Part shown: piece by piece, positions 1 to 5,376 of the stretch
Numbering within the stretch: the first letter of the stretch is position 1
How the letters are laid out: the number at the start of each line of letters is the position of its first letter
NCBI GenBank assembly: GCA_903919165.1
Contig: CAIXHJ010000372.1
Span: 1 to 5,376, forward strand
Reading direction: 5' to 3'
Length of the DNA stretch: 5,376 nucleotides
Source of the DNA: an uncultured Holophagaceae bacterium
Lineage (GTDB): Bacteria; Acidobacteriota; Holophagae; Holophagales; Holophagaceae
The notes under the pieces: model-generated
What the model was told of the DNA's origin: nothing
What the model saw: only the letters and a program-made list of their open reading frames with translations
Database searches by the model: none
Program-made: the position numbers and the translations under genes

Positions 1-2949
1 GCCGTCTGCGCCCAGTGCCACTACCCCGGATCGCCGAACAATCCAGCCGGGCATCCCGTCACACCCGCGCCTGCTGGCACTCAGCCCGGATGCTACAACG
101 CCACCCTCTGCCATGGCGCCAATGCCGCACCTCACCCCGTGCCATTTCTGACAGGCCAGACCGACTCCAGCCTGAATGGCCACATGACCGTCACGGCCAA
201 CGCCTTCGCTTCCGATTGCGCCAAATGCCACGCCTACAGCGGGAGTGCCCCCTTGGCTTCGGCGCCCCTCTGCAATGTGTGCCACCAGGTGGCAGACCCC
301 ACGGGTTCCGGAACCAATGTCGGGACCTGCCTATCCTGCCATACCGGCGCCGCCGGATTGCTGAACGGCCCAGGAGGATCCAGCTTCCCCAGCATCGCCG
401 GCGCCCATGTGAAGCACATGGCCCTGGCCACCCAGTTGACCTGCGACACCTGTCATGCCGGCAGCGGGGCGGGAACCACCACCCATTACATGAATGCCGA
501 TCAGCGGTTGTCCAACCCCCCCACGGGTCCTGCCACCGTCGCGATCAATGGCATCTTTGCCGCACAAACAGGCGGCAACCCCACCTTCACAGGGTCCTCG
601 CTGACATGCTCCAACATAAGCTGCCATGGCGGCCAGATCACACCCGGCTGGCAGAACGGCACGATCAATTCCAGCACCCAGTGCAACGCCTGCCACGCAG
701 TGGCCCCCAGCCTAGGGACCGCCACCCAGTACAACGATGCCTTCGGTCGTCACAGTCAGGGCACCCACAATGCCACCGTGACCGCCAATGGCATCGCCTG
801 CACCACCTGCCACAACATGGGCAATGGCTCGCCTGGAGCCCTGGCCCACTTCAAATACCTCAACACTCACCCCGTCGACGGCACTTCCACGGGGACGCCG
901 GCGGACCAGATGCCCAGTGGCACCATCGTCTTCGACCCTCTCCTTGTTTCTTCCCCTGGAACCTACACGGTCACGAGTTCCACCCAGGGCAATGGGGGAT
1001 GTGCCCTGACTTGCCATACGCACATCCATGCCGGCGCGCCGCTCGATACTTGGCAGTCCAGTGGGGCCCCGCACCCTGTGCCATTCCTGTCTACCAGTGT
1101 TCCTGATACCCAGGGCAATGGACACATGACCGCCACACAGGCCACTTTTGCTGCGGACTGCAGTGCCTGCCATGCCACCTCGGGAACCTCGCCAAACCCT
1201 GCGGCCCCCGCCTGCATGGTCTGCCATACCCTGGCTGACCCCACGGCCGTGGCGACTGGTGGCGGAACCTGTCTCTCTTGCCATGTGGGTCTCTCTGGTC
1301 TGCCCAAGGGGCCGACCGGTGGCACCTTCCCCAGCATCGCTGGTGCTCACAACACGCACATGACGATGCCCACGACCTTGATATGCAACACCTGCCACGC
1401 CGGTAGTGGCAGCGGCACTACGACCCACTACACCAATGCCAATGCCCGAGTCACTCCTCCATCGGGACCTGCCAGCGTCGGCTTCGATTCCGCCTACAAC
1501 GCCCAGAGCGCCGGAACAGCAGTCTTCAATCCCTCCTCGAACACCTGCTCCAACACGAGCTGCCACGGCGGGCAGGCCACCCCCAACTGGACCAGCACCG
1601 CCAAAATCACCGCCCAGTGTTCACTCTGCCACAGGGTCAATGGCGGCACCACCACCTCGCAATATAACGACGCCATCGGGCGCCATTCCTATGGCACCCA
1701 CGCACAGGCCAGCGCAGCCGACTGCACCATCTGCCACGATATGAGCTCGGCTAATCCGAATCTGGGGGCCGTCAACCACTTTGCCCAACTCGATCTCCAT
1801 GCCGTCACCAGCGCCACCAAGCGGCCCAGCGGCACCATCGTGTTCAAGAGCACCACCAATTTCCCGATTTCAACGCCGGCGACCTATGACGTCACCACCA
1901 GTCCATTCACGGAAGGCGATGGTGGTTGCACCTTGACCTGCCACACCCAGGTCCATGTGCCCGCAACCAACCATTGGGCTGCCGCCCAGGGGTCCGGTGT
2001 GGCCCATCCCATTCCCTTCCTGGGCACGAGTGTCAGCACGGCGGGCAACCACCACCAGACCGTCACCGTCGCTCAGTTCAATACGGAGTGCAGCACTTGT
2101 CACGATCAGACTGGGAGCAGCTCCAAGACAGGCCCAGTGTGCACCGTCTGCCATACCCTCGGGTCTCCCCTGGCCACTGGCCTGGGCGTGGGCACCTGCC
2201 TCTCCTGCCACACCGGAACCAACTTCACCACCAGCGGGCCCACTGGCGCGGCCTGGCCGAACCTGACTGGCGCCCATCCCAAGCACATGGCCCTGGGGAC
2301 CTTCACCAGGACCACACCCACCCTGCCTGCCACCCTGTTGGCATCGGCCTATCCCGACTGCGAGTCCTGCCACGTGGGCTCGGTGCCCTACGACCCAGCC
2401 CAGACCCACTACTCGAATGCGAACAAGCGGCTGGCCACCCCGGTTACCACCGGTCCTGCCTCTGTCTCCGTCGATCCGACCTTCTACTCCCAGGCGTCCA
2501 CCGCTGGATACACAGCCAGCGCCTCGGCCTTCACTTGCTCCAACATCAGCTGCCACGGCGGCCAGGTGTCACCCGGCTGGCAGAGCGGAACCAATCCCGT
2601 GAACGCCACCACCTACTGCACAGCCTGCCATGTGGTCGGCGCCGCTGAATACAACGCTCCGACAGGACGTCATACCATGAGCGAGCATAAGCAGACCTGC
2701 GACTACTGCCACAGCATGACCCAGGCGAAGCCGGGCGCCCAGAACCACTTCAAGTACCTCGACACCACGACCGTCAGTGGCGTCAGTGGCACACCTTCCG
2801 ATCAGTATCCGAGCGATACCATCCTGTTCGGATCCAGCGTCACGGGTGCCAAGACCTACACCGTGACAGCCTCGACTCAAGGGAGGGGTGGTTGCACCTT
2901 GACCTGCCATAGCCAGAATCACACCGCGAGTAACAACACGTGGAACTGA
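1..2949 (+). CDS. Giant multiheme c-type cytochrome, three 8-heme modules (5' partial)
   Basis: The reading frame is open from base 1 to the TGA at 2947-2949 (982 residues visible); start codon and signal peptide lie upstream. A GTG at 139 is not the start, because heme-motif coding sequence continues before it. Numbering from the first codon, motif-initial cysteines are at 3 (CAQCH) and 31 (CX5CH). Three modules follow, with cysteines at 73, 91, 110, 148, 203, 228, 267, 334; then 387, 405, 424, 462, 516, 540, 575, 643; then 697, 714, 733, 787, 846, 873, 900, 965. In each module the fifth motif is CX4CH and the eighth CX3CH; the rest are CX2CH. The CX4CH...CX2CH pair matches the Geobacter-type GSu_C4xC__C2xCH motif family. 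At least nine non-motif histidines recur per module (near GHM, GAHxxHM, THY, GRH, HF, CHxxxH, HPxPFL), enough for bis-His ligation of eight hemes. No membrane segment is visible. The likely role is multi-step electron transfer in the periplasm or outside the cell; redox partner and location are inferred. It is not assigned to a named Omc protein. Confidence 0.93.
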   Translation, partial: AVCAQCHYPGSPNNPAGHPVTPAPAGTQPGCYNATLCHGANAAPHPVPFLTGQTDSSLNGHMTVTANAFASDCAKCHAYSGSAPLASAPLCNVCHQVADPTGSGTNVGTCLSCHTGAAGLLNGPGGSSFPSIAGAHVKHMALATQLTCDTCHAGSGAGTTTHYMNADQRLSNPPTGPATVAINGIFAAQTGGNPTFTGSSLTCSNISCHGGQITPGWQNGTINSSTQCNACHAVAPSLGTATQYNDAFGRHSQGTHNATVTANGIACTTCHNMGNGSPGALAHFKYLNTHPVDGTSTGTPADQMPSGTIVFDPLLVSSPGTYTVTSSTQGNGGCALTCHTHIHAGAPLDTWQSSGAPHPVPFLSTSVPDTQGNGHMTATQATFAADCSACHATSGTSPNPAAPACMVCHTLADPTAVATGGGTCLSCHVGLSGLPKGPTGGTFPSIAGAHNTHMTMPTTLICNTCHAGSGSGTTTHYTNANARVTPPSGPASVGFDSAYNAQSAGTAVFNPSSNTCSNTSCHGGQATPNWTSTAKITAQCSLCHRVNGGTTTSQYNDAIGRHSYGTHAQASAADCTICHDMSSANPNLGAVNHFAQLDLHAVTSATKRPSGTIVFKSTTNFPISTPATYDVTTSPFTEGDGGCTLTCHTQVHVPATNHWAAAQGSGVAHPIPFLGTSVSTAGNHHQTVTVAQFNTECSTCHDQTGSSSKTGPVCTVCHTLGSPLATGLGVGTCLSCHTGTNFTTSGPTGAAWPNLTGAHPKHMALGTFTRTTPTLPATLLASAYPDCESCHVGSVPYDPAQTHYSNANKRLATPVTTGPASVSVDPTFYSQASTAGYTASASAFTCSNISCHGGQVSPGWQSGTNPVNATTYCTACHVVGAAEYNAPTGRHTMSEHKQTCDYCHSMTQAKPGAQNHFKYLDTTTVSGVSGTPSDQYPSDTILFGSSVTGAKTYTVTASTQGRGGCTLTCHSQNHTASNNTWN
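91..114 (+). other. CX5CH heme-like motif (CYNATLCH)
   Basis: Residues 31-38 of the partial cytochrome read CYNATLCH, with five residues between the cysteines. It sits just before the first HPVPFL linker, where modules 1 and 2 carry the CX3CH motif (GGCALTCH, GGCTLTCH), so it appears to be the positional equivalent with a longer gap. Covalent heme binding by CX5CH is not established from sequence. The preceding CAQCH at residues 3-7 lies much closer (28 residues between first cysteines) than in the full modules (about 66 to 68), so this upstream part is diverged or a different domain. Confidence 0.6.
139..1077 (+). repeat. Multiheme module 1 of 3 (313 residues)
   Basis: This is the first copy of the module that builds the cytochrome (residues 47-359). 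It begins at the VPFL of an HPVPFL linker and runs through eight heme motifs to the next HPVPFL. Landmarks in order are GHM, CAKCH, CNVCH, CLSCH, GAHVKHM, CDTCH, THY, CSNISCH, CNACH, GRH, CTTCH, HFKYLNTH, GTYTV and GGCALTCH. Modules 2 and 3 keep the same order and near-identical spacing. At DNA level the copies differ at many synonymous positions (compare 607-627, 1546-1566 and 2536-2556), so this is an old internal protein duplication and not a recent DNA repeat. Confidence 0.9.
1078..2010 (+). repeat. Multiheme module 2 of 3 (311 residues)
   Basis: This is the second copy (residues 360-670), from HPVPFL to the following HPIPFL. It keeps all eight heme motifs in order: CSACH, CMVCH, CLSCH, CNTCH, CSNTSCH, CSLCH, CTICH and CTLTCH. 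It also keeps the recurring GAHxxHM, THY, GRH, NHF and LDLH histidines. Its CX4CH motif reads CSNTSCH where modules 1 and 3 have CSNISCH. The module is about the same length as module 1. Confidence 0.9.
2011..2949 (+). repeat. Multiheme module 3 of 3 (312 residues, C-terminal, diverged)
   Basis: This is the third copy (residues 671-982), ending at the stop codon. The heme motifs are CSTCH, CTVCH, CLSCH, CESCH, CSNISCH, CTACH, CDYCH and CTLTCH. It differs from the other two in three ways. About 17 residues are inserted between GAHPKHM and CESCH (near 2299-2358). The segment between CTACH and CDYCH is shorter. The HFKYLDTT segment has Thr where modules 1 and 2 have His (LNTH, LDLH). The protein ends at a Trp-containing segment (NTWN) that matches the linker Trp of modules 1 and 2, just before the next HPxPFL would begin. 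Confidence 0.9.
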
Positions 2950-2972
2950 ACCATCATTCGAGTCACCCACTA

Positions 2973-2983
2973 CTCCTTAGGAG
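2973..2983 (+). promoter_or_regulatory. Shine-Dalgarno within a short palindrome
   Basis: AGGAG at 2979-2983 sits five bases before the ATG at 2989 and sets the start of the monoheme cytochrome gene. It forms the right half of CTCCT-T-AGGAG, an inverted repeat with a one-base centre. That is too tight for an ordinary hairpin loop, so any regulatory effect is speculative. A second ATG at 2985 is out of frame and too close to the ribosome site to be used. Confidence 0.6.
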
Positions 2984-2988
2984 AATGC

Positions 2989-3339
2989 ATGCGCCCCATC
3001 ACCCTTTCCGCCCTGCTCCTTGTCGGCGCATCCCTGACCGCTGGTGACACGGCCAAAAACCTCCCCAAGTTCGAAGGCGGCGACCTCCAGAAGTATTGGA
3101 TGGATGCTTGCGCCCGCTGCCACGGCGCGAATGGCAACGGCCGTGACAACAACGGGGCCCAGTTGCCGGACAACGGCTTTGACTTTACAGATAGCCGCAA
3201 GGCCAACAAGAAGAAGGACAGTGACTGGATCAAGATCACCCTGGATGGCAAGGACAAGATGCCGTCCTTCAAGGACAAGATGACCCAGGCGGATGTCGAG
3301 AAGATGATGCCCATCTTGCGCAAGTTCTCCGCCAAGTAA
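2989..3339 (+). CDS. Small periplasmic monoheme cytochrome c (class I type)
   Basis: This 116-residue protein is a small electron carrier. Residues 1-18 form a Sec signal peptide (MRP, then a hydrophobic stretch) with a likely signal peptidase I site at LTA/GD, leaving a mature protein of about 98 residues. The single heme site is CARCH at 41-45, inside the usual YWMDACARCHGANGNG context. The probable distal ligand is Met91 in KMPSFKDKM, the typical MPxF loop of class I cytochromes c, followed by a C-terminal helix (ADVEKMMPILRKF). The part after residue 70 is rich in lysine, suggesting a basic docking face for an acidic partner. A good ribosome site (AGGAG, five bases upstream) supports the start. 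It lies 39 bases after the multiheme gene and 15 before the barrel gene, so it probably shuttles electrons for the same system. Family assignment is firm; the partners are inferred. Confidence 0.92.
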   Translation: MRPITLSALLLVGASLTAGDTAKNLPKFEGGDLQKYWMDACARCHGANGNGRDNNGAQLPDNGFDFTDSRKANKKKDSDWIKITLDGKDKMPSFKDKMTQADVEKMMPILRKFSAK

Positions 3340-3354
3340 ATTTCTGGAGATCCG

Positions 3355-4224
3355 ATGACACGGAAGATCCTTCCTCTGATGACTTGCGCCCTCCTGGCCG
3401 GGGGAGTGCTCCATGCCGATTCCTCCGACTATCCCCTGGTGATCAACCTTCCCAGCGCCGAGAGGATGCAGTACTGGGATATCGGCGTGGCCTTCACGCA
3501 CCGGTTCATCCAGCCGGTGAAGGACCATGGCAAGGATGTCTACGGCCTGGACGGATATGCCTATGCCGGGCTCGGCATCACGTTTGGCATCAAGCCCGTT
3601 CCGGGCCTGAACGCCTTCATCTATCGCACGGCGGACAACAAGACCTTCAGCCTCGGTCTCCAGGAACAGGTGATGAATGGCGAACGCGTCCGCATGGCCG
3701 TGCGTATGGAACGGTTCGACGAAGTGGTGAAGGAGACCATCACACCTTTCGGAAAGGTGGGCATCGTTGGTGGGGTCTTGCAGGTTCCCACCGAGATCTT
3801 TGTCACGGACGACATCATTTTCTCTGTGGTGCCCACCTACATCACGAGGACCACCACCACCGATACCATCCTGGCGGTCCCCCCCGGCGCCTCGCCGAAC
3901 GCCAGTCCCAACTCCGGCGGAGTCTTCAACGTCGGGCTCGGCTTCCGTGCGAACATCACCGAGAAATTCTCGTTTGTGAGTGAGTACTACCCCAGGCCTT
4001 CCAAGTTCGCGAAGGCGGCGCCAGGCGGCATCATCGATGGCGCCACCTACCAAAACGGCTTCGCCGCCGGAGTCTCATACAAGACCTTCAAGCACCGGTT
4101 CTCGGTGTTCGGCACCAACGCCAGTGGCACCACCGACAACCAGGTTCTGAGCGGGGACTACGGCGGCGGCCCCAGGCCCTCTTCGCAGTGGTCCATCGGG
4201 TTCAACGTGGCCCGCGTTTTCTGA
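3355..4224 (+). CDS. DUF5777-like predicted outer-membrane beta-barrel protein
   Basis: This 289-residue protein has a signal peptide (MTRKILPLMTCALLAGG) with a likely cleavage site at LHA/DS near residue 21. The mature chain alternates polar and hydrophobic residues with many Gly and aromatic positions, as in beta-strands. It ends in GFNVARVF, a C-terminal Phe typical of barrels inserted by the BAM machinery. The stretch FSVFGTNASGTTDNQVLSG (residues 249-267) followed by WSIGFNVARVF resembles the end of DUF5777 family proteins, recalled from family knowledge and not searched. The start is supported by GGAGA at 3346-3350, four bases before the ATG. No heme motif is present. Between two cytochrome genes it could be a porin sheath for electron transfer or an accessory barrel. 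A Pro/Ser/Asn-rich stretch (residues 176-187, PPGASPNASPNS) is likely an exposed loop. Cys11 lies in the signal peptide without a good lipobox, so this is not called a lipoprotein. Function is unproven. Confidence 0.8.
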   Translation: MTRKILPLMTCALLAGGVLHADSSDYPLVINLPSAERMQYWDIGVAFTHRFIQPVKDHGKDVYGLDGYAYAGLGITFGIKPVPGLNAFIYRTADNKTFSLGLQEQVMNGERVRMAVRMERFDEVVKETITPFGKVGIVGGVLQVPTEIFVTDDIIFSVVPTYITRTTTTDTILAVPPGASPNASPNSGGVFNVGLGFRANITEKFSFVSEYYPRPSKFAKAAPGGIIDGATYQNGFAAGVSYKTFKHRFSVFGTNASGTTDNQVLSGDYGGGPRPSSQWSIGFNVARVF

Positions 4225-4236
4225 TCCAGAAACTCC

Positions 4237-5220
4237 ATGACCGCATCCCCCCTGATCGAGTTCATCGCGCGAGAGCACCCGGCCTTCGTCCATATTCCCC
4301 TGGGACTGGTGGCTGTGCTTCCCCTGGCCATGCTGGCCTCCTTCCATCCCCGGCAGGGAAGACACCTTGTGGCCACCTCCTTCTTCATCGCCGCCATCGG
4401 CTGGCTCGCCAGCACCATGGCCCTGTTCAGTGGATTGATCTGGGGGCGCCAGATCAATCTCATCGGTCCGTCGGGATTCCTCCCGGTGGTGGCCAACGAA
4501 AAGCAAGTCCTTCAGAGGATCCTGCAGATCCACATCCTCGCAGCCCTGGCAGGGTTCATCGTAGGGGGGATCTGCGTCTTACTCCTGTGGCGTATCTGGC
4601 GTCGGGATTTCAGTATTGGCTCAGTCGGAAGTGAACATCGTCATCATGCAGGTCGCCGATTCTGGGAACGGGGTGTGGGAACACCGACTCTGCTGGTGGG
4701 ATTGATCTGGGTCGGGTGCTGGGGCTTTAGCGGCAAGCTGGGCGGCATCATGGTTTTCGGCAATGAGGCGACGAACAGGGCTGCCGCCGAGGCCGACAAA
4801 GCCAAGCGGAACGACGTTGAGGCCGAACTGCCGATCAGGGCCCTGGACTATGCCAGCCTCGAGCCGGCGGAGGCCGGTCCGGCTCGCAGCAAAGCCCACG
4901 GTGACCGGTGGCGAAGGGTATGGGTTACAGCCTCAGGGATCGACGATTACAAAGCCGGCAAGCAGCTACCGCCGGGGGCCTATGCCGTGATGTCCACCTT
5001 CTCGGATGAAAAGGGAAAGCCCAGCACTGAACCTGGTCCGCTCTACATGAAGGAGACCAAGGCCGATGGATCCACGGCCTTTGCCTTCTACTGGGCCCGG
5101 GTGCCAGAAGCGCTGCGCAAGGAATTCGGCAATCAGGACAACGTCTATTGGCGCAGTCCGGATCCCAAGCTGGCTACCTGTCTGGGATGCCATGAGAAGG
5201 GCGGCACACCAGCGAAGTGA
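4237..5220 (+). CDS. Membrane DUF2231-like domain fused to a cytochrome P460-type heme domain
   Basis: This 327-residue protein has two parts. Residues 1-175 hold four predicted membrane segments (about 19-36, 46-68, 95-118, 149-168), with an N-terminal HPAFVHIPLGL and a closing GKLGGIMVFG, resembling the DUF2231 membrane family. Residues about 195-325 resemble cytochrome P460: WRRVWV, PPGAYAVMSTF, LYMKETKADG, FAFYWARV and a late CLGCH at 315-319. The Arg/His-rich loops at 37-44 and 119-147 should be cytoplasmic by the positive-inside rule. This puts both termini, and so the CXXCH domain, in the periplasm, where heme attachment occurs. His14, His19 and His99 fall near the periplasmic side and could bind heme or metal (inference). 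Cytochrome P460 proteins are known for hydroxylamine or NO chemistry with a Lys-heme crosslink; I cannot identify that Lys with certainty. The start follows the barrel stop by 12 bases in the same frame with no clear Shine-Dalgarno, so translation may depend on coupling. An electron-transfer or sensor role fits the context. Confidence 0.82.
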   Translation: MTASPLIEFIAREHPAFVHIPLGLVAVLPLAMLASFHPRQGRHLVATSFFIAAIGWLASTMALFSGLIWGRQINLIGPSGFLPVVANEKQVLQRILQIHILAALAGFIVGGICVLLLWRIWRRDFSIGSVGSEHRHHAGRRFWERGVGTPTLLVGLIWVGCWGFSGKLGGIMVFGNEATNRAAAEADKAKRNDVEAELPIRALDYASLEPAEAGPARSKAHGDRWRRVWVTASGIDDYKAGKQLPPGAYAVMSTFSDEKGKPSTEPGPLYMKETKADGSTAFAFYWARVPEALRKEFGNQDNVYWRSPDPKLATCLGCHEKGGTPAK

Positions 5221-5237
5221 GCTTAGACCGGAGTTCT

Positions 5238-5289
5238 AGTGTGCTGGCCCTGAAATAGCGGGATCAACATTGGGAAGGACCAGAACACT
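5238..5289 (+). other. Imperfect long-range inverted repeat in the 3' untranslated region
   Basis: AGTGTGCTGG (5238-5247) can pair with CCAGAACACT (5280-5289) with one G-A mismatch around a 32-base loop. It may be an RNA structure after the last gene, but pairs of this size arise by chance and nothing else supports it. Confidence 0.2.
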
Positions 5290-5314
5290 TCCATCGGGGC
5301 ATGGCTCCTCTGGC

Positions 5315-5340
5315 GATCTGGCACGCATGCGTGCCAGATC
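5315..5340 (+). terminator. Perfect 26-base palindrome / stem-loop after the last gene
   Basis: GATCTGGCACG (5315-5325), a CATG centre (5326-5329) and CGTGCCAGATC (5330-5340) form an exact palindrome. As RNA this gives an 11-bp stem with a four-base loop. It lies 94 bases after the stop of the P460 gene, where a transcription end is expected. No T tract follows (TGTCACC), so it is not a classic intrinsic terminator. It could equally be a protein-binding operator or an RNA-stabilising hairpin. Confidence 0.5.
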
Positions 5341-5350
5341 TGTCACCCCA

Positions 5351-5374
5351 TTGGGGGCACTGCCGTGCCCCCAA
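5351..5374 (+). terminator. Second GC-rich stem-loop, tandem with the first
   Basis: TTGGGGGCAC (5351-5360) pairs perfectly with GTGCCCCCAA (5365-5374) around a TGCC loop, giving a 10-bp stem that includes a G5/C5 run. It starts 10 bases after the first palindrome. The window ends two bases later, so a following T tract cannot be seen; on the minus strand there is none. Tandem strong hairpins after an operon suggest a terminator, possibly shared with a convergent gene beyond the window. Confidence 0.55.
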
Positions 5375-5376
5375 AC

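Noticed and set aside
139..141. GTG as start of the multiheme cytochrome gene
   Set aside because: The frame stays open to base 1 and encodes CAQCH and an HPVPFL linker matching later copies. There is no signal peptide after this GTG, though a cytochrome c needs export.
15..1106. 363-residue + strand reading frame
   Set aside because: It overlaps the multiheme gene in another frame and is a Pro/Arg/His-rich, low-complexity translation without recognisable domains. It is a GC-rich shadow.
712..1566. 284-residue minus-strand reading frame
   Set aside because: It is antisense to modules 1 and 2. Its Gly/Arg-rich composition is what reverse translation of GCC/ACC-rich codons gives.
139..2949. 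Tandem DNA repeat, CRISPR-like or mobile element
   Set aside because: The ~936-base periodicity is in the protein. Copies differ at many synonymous sites, and there are no spacers, transposase or terminal repeats.
3355..3420. Lipoprotein signal (Cys11) in the barrel gene
   Set aside because: Residues before Cys11 (PLMT) do not form a proper lipobox and the Cys lies inside the hydrophobic stretch. LHA/DS is a better signal peptidase I site.
2977..4053. 358-residue minus-strand reading frame
   Set aside because: It lies antisense to the monoheme cytochrome and barrel genes, both of which have signal peptides, ribosome sites and family features. The antisense product shows none.
5221..5314. 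Small gene or promoter after the P460 gene
   Set aside because: No convincing coding frame with a ribosome site, and no clear -35/-10 pair, was seen in this stretch.

Overview
The window is about 60% GC by eye and reads as one co-directional gene cluster on the + strand, devoted almost entirely to c-type cytochromes and their membrane partners. Four genes are supported: a giant multiheme cytochrome c whose 5' end lies outside the window (1-2949), a small soluble monoheme cytochrome c (2989-3339), a predicted outer-membrane beta-barrel of the DUF5777 type (3355-4224), and an inner-membrane DUF2231-like protein fused to a periplasmic cytochrome P460-type heme domain (4237-5220). Gaps between genes are 39, 15 and 12 bases, with no visible internal promoter or terminator, so they are probably one operon. 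After the last stop codon, 156 bases hold no gene but contain two strong tandem stem-loops.

The multiheme gene dominates. Its visible 982 residues hold 26 heme-attachment-like motifs. 24 of them lie in three successive modules of about 312 residues, each with eight motifs in the same order: four CX2CH, one CX4CH, two CX2CH, one CX3CH. The CX4CH...CX2CH pair matches the motif first defined in Geobacter cytochromes. Before the modules lie one CX2CH and an odd CX5CH.

The gene set suggests a Gram-negative, metal- or electrode-respiring anaerobe. Candidates are Acidobacteriota of the Geothrix/Holophaga type or Desulfobacterota/Geobacterales. This is inferred from protein families and base composition only; the genus is not determined.

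A plausible working model is an electron-transfer route across the envelope. The DUF2231-P460 protein sits in the inner membrane with its heme in the periplasm, the lysine-rich monoheme cytochrome shuttles in the periplasm, the DUF5777 barrel sits in the outer membrane, and the repeat-built multiheme cytochrome acts as a long electron wire in or outside the envelope. Each part is supported by sequence; the assembly is inference.
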